Source of the DNA: Streptomyces longispororuber
GTDB taxonomy: Bacteria; Actinomycetota; Actinomycetes; Streptomycetales; Streptomycetaceae
Reading direction: 5' to 3'
Assembly (NCBI RefSeq): GCF_014656095.1
Contig: NZ_BNBT01000068.1
Coordinates: 1 to 40,479, forward strand
DNA: 40,479 nucleotides
Shown: piece by piece, positions 16,601-23,394 of the stretch
How positions within the stretch are numbered: position 1 is the first letter of the stretch
How the letters are laid out: every line of letters starts with the position of its first letter
Position numbers and translations under genes: made by a program
The notes under the pieces: generated by a model
What the model was told of the DNA's origin: nothing
What the model saw: the letters and a program-made list of their open reading frames with translations, nothing else
Databases searched by the model: none

Positions 16601-18114
16601 GGCCCGTGATCCATCTGCGCTGGCCCGGCAAGGTGCCCGTGGGCGAGATCGTGCTGCCCGGCGCGGGCGGCCTGTCGAGCCGCCCCGAGAAGATCGAGAT
16701 CAGCTCGCCGGACGGCGCGGCGACCGCGGGCGTCGACGAGAACGGCGTGGCCCGCTTCACGCCGATCACCACCGACCGCCTCGACATCACCATCACCAGG
16801 ACGGCGCCGCTGACCCTGCACAACCCGGTCGCGGACGACGAGCTCCAGCTCCCGGTGGGCCTGACCGAGGCCTACGTCCCCGCGCTCGACCAGTTCCGCA
16901 CCGAGCAGCCCCGGCCCACCCGCTCCTTCGAACTGGCCTGCGGCAAGGGCCCGGAGGTGGCGATCGACGGCAAGCTGTACCCGACGTCCGCCAAGGGCAC
17001 CGTGCGCGACCTCGTCGAGCGGCGGCCCGTCGAGGTGACGCTGTGCGAGCGCGGCGAACGGCGGCCCGAGCCGCGGCCCGAGGTGGACCTCGGCGCGGGC
17101 GAGCACCGCGTGGAGGCCGGTGACGCGGGCCCGCTCGCCGTCACCGACGTCACCCTGACCCGCGGCACGCCCGGCGCCCTGGACACCACGGAGCGCGAGC
17201 TGCGCGTCAAGGACTGGCTCGGCGACCGCCGCGAGGTCACCGTCGGCGACGGCGCCGCCGCGTACTTCACCACGTACGAGAACGTCAACGACGGCTGGAA
17301 GGCCACCCTGAACGGCAAGGAGCTGCGCGAGGTGCGGCTCGACGGCTGGCAGCAGGGCTGGCTGATCCCGGCCGGCGAGGGCGGCACCGTCAAGCTCAGC
17401 TACGAGCCGTCGACGGTGTACGAGGCCGGGCTCATCGGCGGCGGCGCGGGCGTCCTCGCCCTGGTGGCGCTGGTGTTCGTGCGCCGCAAGGCGCCCAACC
17501 CGGACGGTCCTGACCTGGCGCCGCCCGCGCCCGGCGCCGTGCTCGGCACGGTGGCCCTGACGCTGGTGGCCGTGGTGGTCGCGGGCTGGTTCGCGCTCCT
17601 CGTGCCCGCCCTGGCGCTGCTCGCCTGGCGGCGGCACACGCTGCTCGTGCCGATCGCGTTCCTGGCCCTCGCGGGGGCGGGCATCGCCGCCGCCACGGGG
17701 GCCGGGGAGACGGTCGCCGCGGACGAGGGAGCCTTCGGGCACGCGGCCCAACTCCTCGCGTTCATCGGGCTGTTCGCCGCGCTCGTGTCGGTACGGGAGG
17801 CCTCCGCTCCCGGCGGGGTGCCCGTGCAGGCGGCGCCCGCTTCCGGTGGGGTGCCTGCTTCCGGTGGGGTGCCCGCGCAGGCGGCGCCCGCCGGGGCTCC
17901 GCGGCCGCCGTCCGGGCGGCCGGAGGGCGCGCCCCCCGCGGGGACACCCGGTGCCGACCCGCTGGCCAAGCCCGCGCCGGGCGGCGACCCGTCCGCGAGG
18001 ACGCTGCCGCTGGGCCCCGACCGCGACCTGGGGACACCGCCCGGGACACCGCCGCACCGGCGGGAACCCGGTGACGGCACGGAACAGCGAGAGGAAGAGG
18101 ACCGGAGGCCATGA
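13666..18114 (+). CDS. aftD: AftD-like alpha-(1->3)-arabinofuranosyltransferase family protein
   Basis: 1482 residues, close to mycobacterial AftD in size and layout; start overlaps the previous stop (ATGA). A polytopic GT-C domain occupies roughly residues 28-450: TM1 WLAGFWAAAFVCFLAV, then an extracytoplasmic loop with FDTKLGVAVDPWQFL. This is followed by a large periplasm-side region with two discoidin/F5-8C-like carbohydrate-binding modules, near 728 (NAFDGNPATAWTEGN) and 953 (NLTDGDLTTAWIAGDRP). C-terminal TM helices lie at about 1250-1385, with a Gly/Ala/Pro-rich cytoplasmic tail. AftD adds arabinofuranose from a polyprenyl donor during arabinan synthesis. Streptomyces have no mycobacterial-type arabinogalactan, so the acceptor here is unknown. 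The tail contains short imperfect repeats (ASGGVPASGGVPAQAAPA). Confidence 0.88.
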   Translation: MTTTVQAPPPAATRPTARRPDEPARGPRSRRWLAGFWAAAFVCFLAVRPGRMTFDTKLGVAVDPWQFLSDLGQLWHDRGGFGGLQDQYIGYAFPMLPYYGLTDLLQIPVWLAERLWFSLIVTAAFWGALRLAERLRIGTPGSRLLGAVVYALWPTFTVVIGSTSAAALPGAFLPWVLLPLTDDRVTARIAAFRSALVIPLMGGVNAASTLASLLPVALYLLSRPNGPRKRKLITWWVPGVVLATAWWVVPLLLLGIYGENFLPYVENAATTTGTMSATEALRGAGNWVAYLHFGEAWLPAGWTVATAVVTIVGSALAAGLGLAGLARRDLPERRWLVLTVLSVVLVTLAGYGGAFGAPFHGTVQDWLDGWLVPFRNIYKFQTGLALALAFGLAHFAGVAGVARGTRAARGRRYVPLVAAVLVLPGLMWPYLNGSILQPGSFKKLPNYWQATADWLDKYSPDSRALVVPATAHGVYTWGSPIDQPLDVQAESRWAQRDYVPFGTPGNRRAMDAVEQALMTGGAVPGLKDYLTRAGLYYVVVRNDLDKDQIGYVPTATVKRTLEQSGYTRVTGFGPTQTGGKIEDDTPVQVEGLFPRHRAVEIYTPGKGTERPGQAGLKPVSNTAVVSGGPEALLPLSADPEMRDRPVVLTGDNHPGLGSAPGLQAVGDGLRRADTRFGLVNTNTSYTYTRNEKNAPKALQDPGEKPHQILPTKGVEHQTTAELRGAKSVTASSYGNWLFHLPQYDPVNAFDGNPATAWTEGNPDSPEDEWIRAEFRKKTAIPASFKVTPLPQSGVRAAPTKVRVETERGRKDSFLQADGTTQRVSAVPGDSSWIKITILDAQVAHRGLTGAGFAEIDIPGVQVTKLLKMPDDVQGTTGAESDATTYSMHRSADPSGLSPVTAEAGLHRRFTTGGQGTYDVKMSAVAVPGGALDELLYDVAPRKRQQLRVSADSTADLGTGLSARNLTDGDLTTAWIAGDRPVIHLRWPGKVPVGEIVLPGAGGLSSRPEKIEISSPDGAATAGVDENGVARFTPITTDRLDITITRTAPLTLHNPVADDELQLPVGLTEAYVPALDQFRTEQPRPTRSFELACGKGPEVAIDGKLYPTSAKGTVRDLVERRPVEVTLCERGERRPEPRPEVDLGAGEHRVEAGDAGPLAVTDVTLTRGTPGALDTTERELRVKDWLGDRREVTVGDGAAAYFTTYENVNDGWKATLNGKELREVRLDGWQQGWLIPAGEGGTVKLSYEPSTVYEAGLIGGGAGVLALVALVFVRRKAPNPDGPDLAPPAPGAVLGTVALTLVAVVVAGWFALLVPALALLAWRRHTLLVPIAFLALAGAGIAAATGAGETVAADEGAFGHAAQLLAFIGLFAALVSVREASAPGGVPVQAAPASGGVPASGGVPAQAAPAGAPRPPSGRPEGAPPAGTPGADPLAKPAPGGDPSARTLPLGPDRDLGTPPGTPPHRREPGDGTEQREEEDRRP

Positions 18115-19496
18115 CCGCCCTGGAGAACCCGGCCCGGCGTGCGGACGGCCCCGGCCGCCCGCCGCGCCGGGTGCCGTTCCCCGTCGTCGACGAGGTCTCC
18201 CGGCACTGCCTCCAGGAGGCGGAGCCGGAGACCGTCCACATCGAGGTGCACCTGCCGGGCGCCTTGGACGAGGACCGGCTGCGGGCGGCGTTCGGCGAGG
18301 CGCTGCGCCGCCACCCGCGCATCCTGGTGCGGGAGGCGCGCGGCCCCTGGTACCGGCGCCGCTACGAGTGGGAGCTCACCGAGGGCCCGGACGTGGAGGT
18401 CGTCACCTTCCCGCGCCCTGCGCCCGGCGCCCTGGAGCGGGCCCGGGAGCGGGCGCTGCGCGACGCGCCGCCGCTGACCGCGTCCCCGCCGGTGCGCCTG
18501 GAGGTCGTCACCGGCCCCGAGGCGGGCGGCGCGGGCAGCGTGCTCGTGCTCACCATCAACCACACCGCCCTGGACGGCCCCGCCTGTCTGCGGGTCCTCG
18601 CCACCGCCGCCGAGCTGTACGGCGGGCGGGACAACGCGCCCGCCGCGCCCCCGACGCGGGCGCCCGCCGCGCCCGCGCCCGCGGCGGCCACGGACCTGCC
18701 CTCGCCGTGGGCCACCCCGGCCCGCGTCGCCCAGGGCTCCCCGGAGCCCGCCACGGACGCCCGGCCCCGGCCGGGCGCGGCGGGCCCCGTCCCGGGCAAC
18801 GGCCTGCTGGTGGCGGAGCTGCCCGTGCCGCGCCGCCCCAAGGGGGCGCCCTTCACCGTCAACGACCAGCTCATGGTCGCGACCGCGCTGATGATCGCCC
18901 ACTGGAACCGCGAACACGGCGCCGCGCCCAAGCCGTTGCGGATCACCATGCCCGTCGACGACCGGCCCCGCGACATGTCGATGCCGATCGGCAACGGCAC
19001 GCGCCTGGTGGAGGTGCCCTTCGGCGCCGCCGAGCTGACGCCGCTGCTGGACGCGGGGGCCACCCCAGAGCGCATCCACGCGCTGCTGCGCCGCACCTCC
19101 GACCGCACCCGCGCGCTCAAGGCCCTGTCCCGGCCGCAGCTCGGCCACGGCGCGACGCTGCTCACCGCGCCCGTCCTGCCGGTCACGCTGCGCGCGGCCG
19201 TCACCCGGGGGCTGCGCCGGGCCGCGGCGCCGTGGACCTCGACGACGCTGCTGAGCAACATCGGCCGCATCCCGTACGCGCTGGACTTCGGCGACGCCGG
19301 GGCCGCGACCGCGGTGTGGTTCTCGGCGCCCGCGCGCATGCCGCGCGGCCTGACCGTGACCACCGCGTCCACGGCGGGCCGGCTGCACCTGGCCCTGCGC
19401 TGGTCGCGGACGCTGCTCGGCCCCGGCGACGGCGCGCGCCTGCGGGACCTCTTCGAGCGCTACCTCCACACCACCGAGGAGGACTCCGGCCGATGA
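18111..19496 (+). CDS. Condensation-domain acyltransferase (PapA-like)
   Basis: 461 residues; ATGA overlap with aftD. The protein is a single CoA-dependent-acyltransferase-fold condensation domain without NRPS modules. The active-site motif HHxxxDG appears as NHTALDG (150-156): the first His is Asn but the catalytic second His and the DG are kept. The second half carries the family's NDQLMVATALMIAHW and MPVDDRPRDMSMPIGNGTRL. A low-complexity Ala/Pro linker (about 178-210) interrupts the domain between its two halves. Free-standing proteins of this kind, such as mycobacterial PapA enzymes, transfer acyl groups to hydroxyls of lipids or sugars. In this operon it would acylate the product of the glycosyl- and methyltransferases. 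Confidence 0.85.
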   Translation: MTALENPARRADGPGRPPRRVPFPVVDEVSRHCLQEAEPETVHIEVHLPGALDEDRLRAAFGEALRRHPRILVREARGPWYRRRYEWELTEGPDVEVVTFPRPAPGALERARERALRDAPPLTASPPVRLEVVTGPEAGGAGSVLVLTINHTALDGPACLRVLATAAELYGGRDNAPAAPPTRAPAAPAPAAATDLPSPWATPARVAQGSPEPATDARPRPGAAGPVPGNGLLVAELPVPRRPKGAPFTVNDQLMVATALMIAHWNREHGAAPKPLRITMPVDDRPRDMSMPIGNGTRLVEVPFGAAELTPLLDAGATPERIHALLRRTSDRTRALKALSRPQLGHGATLLTAPVLPVTLRAAVTRGLRRAAAPWTSTTLLSNIGRIPYALDFGDAGAATAVWFSAPARMPRGLTVTTASTAGRLHLALRWSRTLLGPGDGARLRDLFERYLHTTEEDSGR

Positions 19497-20248
19497 CCAC
19501 GACCGGCACCACCGAGCGGCCCGCCCGCCACCGCCCGCGCGGCCTGCGGGACTTCTACGAGAACCCGGCGGTCCCCGTCGCCTCGGGGGACGCCCGCAGC
19601 CTGCGCCAGGCGCGGATGCTCGCCGCCGCGCTCGGCCCCGCCACCCGCGGCGCCCGCGTGGTGCTCGACGTCGGCTGCGGCGACGGCTCCGCCGCCCGGG
19701 CCGCCGCGCCGCTGCTCGCCGGGCACCGCGTCATCGGCGTCGACTGGTCGCAGGACGCGCTGCGCCGCGCGCACGCCCACCTGCCGTACGTCGTCCGCGG
19801 CGAACTCTCGGAGGGCGGGCTGCCGTTCGCGGACGGCGCCGCCGACGCCGTGCTGTTCAGCGAGGTCGTCGAGCACCTCGTCGACCCGGACTCCGCGCTC
19901 GACGAGCTGCGCCGGGTGCTGCGCCCCGGCGGCCACCTCATGCTGTCCACGCCGAACCTGGCCGCCTGGTACAACCGCGGGCTGCTGCTCGCCGGGGTGC
20001 AGCCGGTGTTCTCCGAGGTGAGCCTGCGCGCCATCCACGGCCGCCCGGGGCGCGAGGTCGTCGGCCACCTGCGGCTGTACACGGCCCGCGCGCTCAAGGA
20101 GTTCGTGGCGGCCTCCGGCTTCGACGTGGTGCGGCTCGCGGGCGCGCCCTTCCACGGGGTGCCGCGGCCGCTGCGCGGTCTCGACCGCCTTGCCTGCGCC
20201 GTGCCGGGCGCGGCCTCGATCCTGCTGCTGCACGCCCGGAAGGCCTGA
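19493..20248 (+). CDS. Class I SAM-dependent methyltransferase (second of operon)
   Basis: 251 residues; ATGA overlap with the acyltransferase gene. Motif I is VVLDVGCGDGSAAR (about 57-70), post-I VIGVDWSQDALRRA, motif II ADAVLFSEVVEHLVDPDSALDE (split: FSEVVEHLVDP), motif III LRPGGHLMLSTPN. The C-terminal part (YNRGLLLAGVQPVFSEVS, VGHLRLYTARALKEF) resembles methyltransferases acting on polyprenyl or sugar substrates. It is clearly distinct from the first methyltransferase of the operon, so two methylation steps are implied. The acceptor is unknown. A Trm112-like protein two genes downstream could be a partner. Confidence 0.9.
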   Translation: MTTTGTTERPARHRPRGLRDFYENPAVPVASGDARSLRQARMLAAALGPATRGARVVLDVGCGDGSAARAAAPLLAGHRVIGVDWSQDALRRAHAHLPYVVRGELSEGGLPFADGAADAVLFSEVVEHLVDPDSALDELRRVLRPGGHLMLSTPNLAAWYNRGLLLAGVQPVFSEVSLRAIHGRPGREVVGHLRLYTARALKEFVAASGFDVVRLAGAPFHGVPRPLRGLDRLACAVPGAASILLLHARKA

Positions 20249-20253
20249 GTCCC

Positions 20254-21180
20254 GTGTGGGTGGGTGTGGTCGCGGCGCTGCTCGCCAACGTCCTGTACAG
20301 CACCGGCTTCGTGCTGGAGAAGCGGGCCCTGTCCGCGATGCCGTCGGTGAGCGTGCGCGAGCCGCTGCGGCTGCTGCGCCAGGTCGTCTCGAGCCCCCTG
20401 TGGATCGGCGGCTCCCTCGCGCTCGCGGCGGGCTTCGGCGCGCAGCTCGCCGTCTACCGCACGCTGCCGATCGCCGCCGCGCAGGGCATCTTCGTCGCCG
20501 GCCTGGTGCTGCTGCTCCTGCTGTCGTCGGTGCTGCTCGGCGAGCGGACCTCGGGGCGCGAGCGGTTCGCCGTCGGCGCGATCCTCGCGGCCCTGCTGAT
20601 GGTGGTGCTCTCGCTGGACGAGGGCACCGACACCGTCGGCGAGGACGCCCCGGTGCCGCTGGTGCTCGCGGTGTGCCTGCCCTCGCTCGCGCTCGGCGTA
20701 TGGCTGTACGCGACCGGGGAGCGGCGTGCCCGGCAGCGGCACCGGCAGCGGTCGACGGGCGTGGAGTACGGCGTCGGCGTGGGCCTGCTGTACGGCGTCA
20801 GCTCGCTGGCCATCAAGGGCGTGTCCGGTTGCCTGACCACGGACGGGCTCGGCGGCGAGCTGCTCGGCCTGCTGGCGTCGCCGTACCCGTACCTGCTCCT
20901 CTTCACCGGCGCCTTCGGCCTGGTGATGTCGCAGGCGGCGCTGCAGCGCTGCCGGGCCTCGCTGATCGTGCCGGTGTGCACGACGGTGACGGCGCTGTTC
21001 ACGGCCGTGCTCGGGACGCTCGCGTTCGGCGAGGCGCTGCCCGACGACCCGGTGCGGCTCGCGCTGCGCGTGGCGGGCACGGCCCTCGCGGTGACGGTCC
21101 TGCTCGTCATGCCCAAGCACGACGCGCCGCCGCCCGCCGCGCACCCCTCCTCACCCCCCAAGGAGCTGACCAACGGATGA
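20254..21180 (+). CDS. Polytopic EamA/DMT-like membrane protein
   Basis: 308 residues starting at GTG 20254, 5 bases after the previous stop, with GGAAGG inside the upstream gene as a possible ribosome site. About nine to ten hydrophobic helices run through the protein, beginning VGVVAALLANVLYSTGFVLEK, with an internal two-fold character (QLAVYRTLPIAAAQGIF against SQAALQRCRASLIVPV) as in DMT/EamA carriers. The polar C-terminal tail is short. Members of this superfamily move metabolites or undecaprenyl-linked sugars. A transporter or flippase for the glycolipid made by this operon is the simplest inference. Confidence 0.8.
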   Translation: MWVGVVAALLANVLYSTGFVLEKRALSAMPSVSVREPLRLLRQVVSSPLWIGGSLALAAGFGAQLAVYRTLPIAAAQGIFVAGLVLLLLLSSVLLGERTSGRERFAVGAILAALLMVVLSLDEGTDTVGEDAPVPLVLAVCLPSLALGVWLYATGERRARQRHRQRSTGVEYGVGVGLLYGVSSLAIKGVSGCLTTDGLGGELLGLLASPYPYLLLFTGAFGLVMSQAALQRCRASLIVPVCTTVTALFTAVLGTLAFGEALPDDPVRLALRVAGTALAVTVLLVMPKHDAPPPAAHPSSPPKELTNG

Positions 21181-21443
21181 ACCCCGACGACCCGCTGCTG
21201 AAGATACTGGCCTGCCCGCTCGACAAGGGCCCGCTGGTGCTGCTGCTGCCCGAGGAGCCGGGCCCGGACGCCGGCACGGACGCCCCCGCCGGTACGGGCG
21301 GCGCCGCCGACCAGGCCCTGTACAACCCGCGGCTGCGCCGCCGCTACCCGATCCTCGACGGCATCCCGCAGCTCCTGCCGTCCTCGGGCGAGCAGGTCAC
21401 CGAGGACGAGCACGAGCGGCTCCTCGAACGCGCCGCCTCCTGA
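21177..21443 (+). CDS. Trm112-family small protein
   Basis: 88 residues; ATGA overlap with the membrane protein and AAGGAG 11 bases upstream. The N-terminus LLKILACPLDKGPLVLL and the later YNPRLRRRYPILDGIPQLLP define a Trm112p-like domain. Trm112 proteins bind and activate SAM methyltransferases in eukaryotes and archaea; bacterial members are small and poorly studied. The first CxxC of zinc-binding members is reduced to one Cys (CPLD), so zinc binding is doubtful. As the last gene of an operon with two methyltransferases it is a good candidate partner protein for one of them. Confidence 0.85.
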   Translation: MNPDDPLLKILACPLDKGPLVLLLPEEPGPDAGTDAPAGTGGAADQALYNPRLRRRYPILDGIPQLLPSSGEQVTEDEHERLLERAAS

Positions 21444-21500
21444 GCCGGGGCGCGGAGGGGCGACCCGCCCCCCGGCCGGGCCGTGGGCCACGATGGGCCC

Positions 21501-22094
21501 ATGCCCACACGCCCCTCCGCGCCCTTCACCCCGCTCGACTTCCAGCTCGTGCTGCTGCGCCGCATGGCCGACCACAACGCCGACCTCGTCGAGGACGCCC
21601 GGCACGCCCTCGGCGTCTCCATCGGGGAGATGCGCGAGGCCAACCGGCGCTGGCAGGCCATGGTCCGCTCCCCCCGCTCCCGCGCGGCCGCCGCCCGCTA
21701 CCGCTCGGTGCTCGGCGAGCCGGAGGCCACCGCGGACCGTACGATCGGCGACCTGCGCTGCCGGGCCCTGCTGTGGCCGGTGCCGCTCTGGCCCGACCTG
21801 CGCTTCGAGGTGCTGCTCGCCCCGGACGGCGCGGTGTGGAACGCCTGGCTGGTGCGCGCCCCCGGCGCCCCGCCCCCGGCCCTGCGCACCCTCGCCGACC
21901 TCACGCCGTGGTCCTGCACGGTCGACGAGGCGGCCCGCGCCTTCGCGCCCGCCCGGCCGATGGAGGGCACGGCGCCGACGCGGTGGCGGCTCGCGTTCAG
22001 CGGCCCGGACACCGAGGGCGGGCCGCTGCGGCCGTGCGTGGCGGAGTTCACCTGGGGGCTGCTGCAGCGGGTGTCGTTCCCCGAGGGGCGCTAG
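21501..22094 (+). CDS. Hypothetical protein of unknown function
   Basis: 197 residues from the ATG at 21501. I do not recognise a named family. The N-terminal part (residues 5-60) is helical and charged with HNADLVEDARHALGVSIGEM. The rest is a beta-rich domain with many Trp residues (LLWPVPLWPDLRFEVLL, VAEFTWGLLQRVSFPEG). There is no signal peptide or membrane segment, so it is probably cytosolic. A CACGAT -10-like hexamer ends 6 bases before the ATG and there is no clear ribosome site, which would suit a leaderless mRNA. Its stop overlaps the stop of the convergent ATP-grasp gene by 4 bases. Confidence 0.7.
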   Translation: MPTRPSAPFTPLDFQLVLLRRMADHNADLVEDARHALGVSIGEMREANRRWQAMVRSPRSRAAAARYRSVLGEPEATADRTIGDLRCRALLWPVPLWPDLRFEVLLAPDGAVWNAWLVRAPGAPPPALRTLADLTPWSCTVDEAARAFAPARPMEGTAPTRWRLAFSGPDTEGGPLRPCVAEFTWGLLQRVSFPEGR

Positions 22095-22966
22095 CCGGCC
22101 GCCTTGACGATCAGCTCGGCGACCGTGGTGAGCGAGCCGGGGTGCTCGGCCAGGAAGAGGTTCGGCTCGATGAGCTCCAGCTCCATCACGCACGGCGCGC
22201 CGTCGTCGCCGTCGACCAGGTCGACGCGGGCGTACAGCGGCTCGGCCGCGCCGGGCACGGCGGCCAGGGCGCGCTCGGCCACGGCGAGTTCGGCGTCGGT
22301 GGCCTGCCAGACGCGGACGTCCGGGTGCGCGGTCCTGGCCGCGTCGTACGCGATGCCGGGCGTGAGGACCGGTCCCTTGCGGATGGCGTGCAGATGGCTG
22401 CCGCCGAAGAAGATCAGGGCGCGCTCCCCGGTGGTGTCGATGCGGGGCATGTAGGGCTGCACCACGGCGGTGAGCCCGGCGGTGCCGAGCCGGGCCAGGT
22501 GGGCGCGGGCGGTGCCGTGCTCGCCGGGCCGGTGGCGGGCGGCGAGCCGGGACCCGGCGCCGACGGTGGGCTTGATGACGAACTCCCGGTCGGGCAGCGC
22601 GCCTTCGGGGTCCTCGCCGGGGGCCACGTACGCCGTCGGCACGGTGGGCACCCCGGCCGCCGCGAGGTCGCCCAGGTACCGCTTGTCGGTGTTCCAGCGG
22701 ACCACGTCCGCCGGGTTGGCGAGCACCGTCAGGCCCGCGACGCGGTCGGCCCACGCCGTGAACTCGGCGACGCGCTCGATGTAGTCCCACGTCGAGCGTA
22801 TGAGGACGAGGTCGTAGGCGCCCCAGTCGGCGTCCGGGTCGTCCCAGTACTCGGCGCGGGCCGTGGCACCGGCCTCGCCGAGCGCCCGTACCAGACGCGG
22901 CAGGTCGCGGTCGGTGACGATGTCGGGGCGGGGCCGGTAGGTGGCAAGGGCGACGGCGACGGCCAC
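22091..22966 (-). CDS. ATP-grasp domain protein
   Basis: 291 residues from a GTG start with GAGGAG 8-10 bases upstream; the frame is open further, but this start matches the family. The N-terminal pre-ATP-grasp domain includes YDLVLIRSTWDYIERVAEF. The central part has NPADVVRWNTDKRYLGDLAAAGVPTVPT, and EFVIKPTVGAGSR is the ATP-binding Lys region. The C-terminal ARVDLVDGDDG and MELELIEPNLFL carry the metal-binding acidic residues. Such proteins resemble glutathione-synthetase or RimK-type ligases that join a carboxylate to an amine. Substrates are unknown and the neighbours give no pathway. Confidence 0.88.
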   Translation of the reverse strand: MAVAVALATYRPRPDIVTDRDLPRLVRALGEAGATARAEYWDDPDADWGAYDLVLIRSTWDYIERVAEFTAWADRVAGLTVLANPADVVRWNTDKRYLGDLAAAGVPTVPTAYVAPGEDPEGALPDREFVIKPTVGAGSRLAARHRPGEHGTARAHLARLGTAGLTAVVQPYMPRIDTTGERALIFFGGSHLHAIRKGPVLTPGIAYDAARTAHPDVRVWQATDAELAVAERALAAVPGAAEPLYARVDLVDGDDGAPCVMELELIEPNLFLAEHPGSLTTVAELIVKAAG

Positions 22967-23159
22967 GGGCGCTCTCCTCGGATACGCGCGGACGATCCGG
23001 GTGATCGCCGCGCGCAGGCTAACGCGCACCGGCCGGGCCCGGAAAGCGAATTGAGACCGGGGCCACACCGGAGGCCCCGCGCGCACCACGGGGTCGCCCG
23101 CACCACGGGGACCGCCCGCACCACGGGGTCCGGACCGGGAGGCGGCCCCGATCGGAAGG

Positions 23160-23197
23160 CGGCGCCGGCTCCCCTCGTCCCAGGGGAGGCGGCGCCG
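23160..23197. repeat. Stable hairpin 1 upstream of matB
   Basis: A 16-base stem with one mismatch, CGGCGCCGGCTCCCCT (23160-23175) against AGGGGAGGCGGCGCCG (23182-23197), with loop CGTCCC. Neither flanking gene ends here, so a simple terminator role is not obvious. Confidence 0.7.
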
Positions 23198-23215
23198 TGA
23201 CTCCGGGTACCCGCC

Positions 23216-23251
23216 GATCCGGCAGGAACGCCTGTGGTTCCTTGCCGGATC
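23216..23251. repeat. Stable hairpin 2 upstream of matB
   Basis: GATCCGGCAGGAAC (23216-23229) pairs with GTTCCTTGCCGGATC (23237-23251), with one bulged base and a 7-base loop. It lies 18 bases after hairpin 1. Confidence 0.7.
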
Positions 23252-23394
23252 CGGGGCGATGACAGGGGTCTTGCGGGGGACGGCTGGGGGCTTGCGGGGG
23301 CGGGGCGCCGGATAGGTTGGCGGTGGAACTGATCGCCGGCGGCCGTGCGGGCGCCGGTGGTCGCGCGGCCCCGAGGACCTACGGAGGACGACTC

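Larger units (their letters stand above)
22967..23394. other. Divergent gap upstream of matB with repeats and hairpins
   Basis: 428 bases with no convincing gene. It holds three direct repeats of GCACCACGGGG (23083, 23100, 23118), two strong hairpins (23160-23197 and 23216-23251), and a TAGGTT -10-like hexamer at 23313-23318. GGAGG lies before the matB GTG. Confidence 0.6.

Noticed and set aside
13573..18057. 1494-codon open frame antisense to aftD
   Set aside because: The plus-strand gene has clear domains and GC-biased third positions. The antisense frame encodes an Arg/Gly/His-rich low-complexity protein, a usual shadow in high-GC DNA.
23160..23251. tRNA gene
   Set aside because: The paired hairpins lack an anticodon arm, T-loop consensus and cloverleaf spacing.
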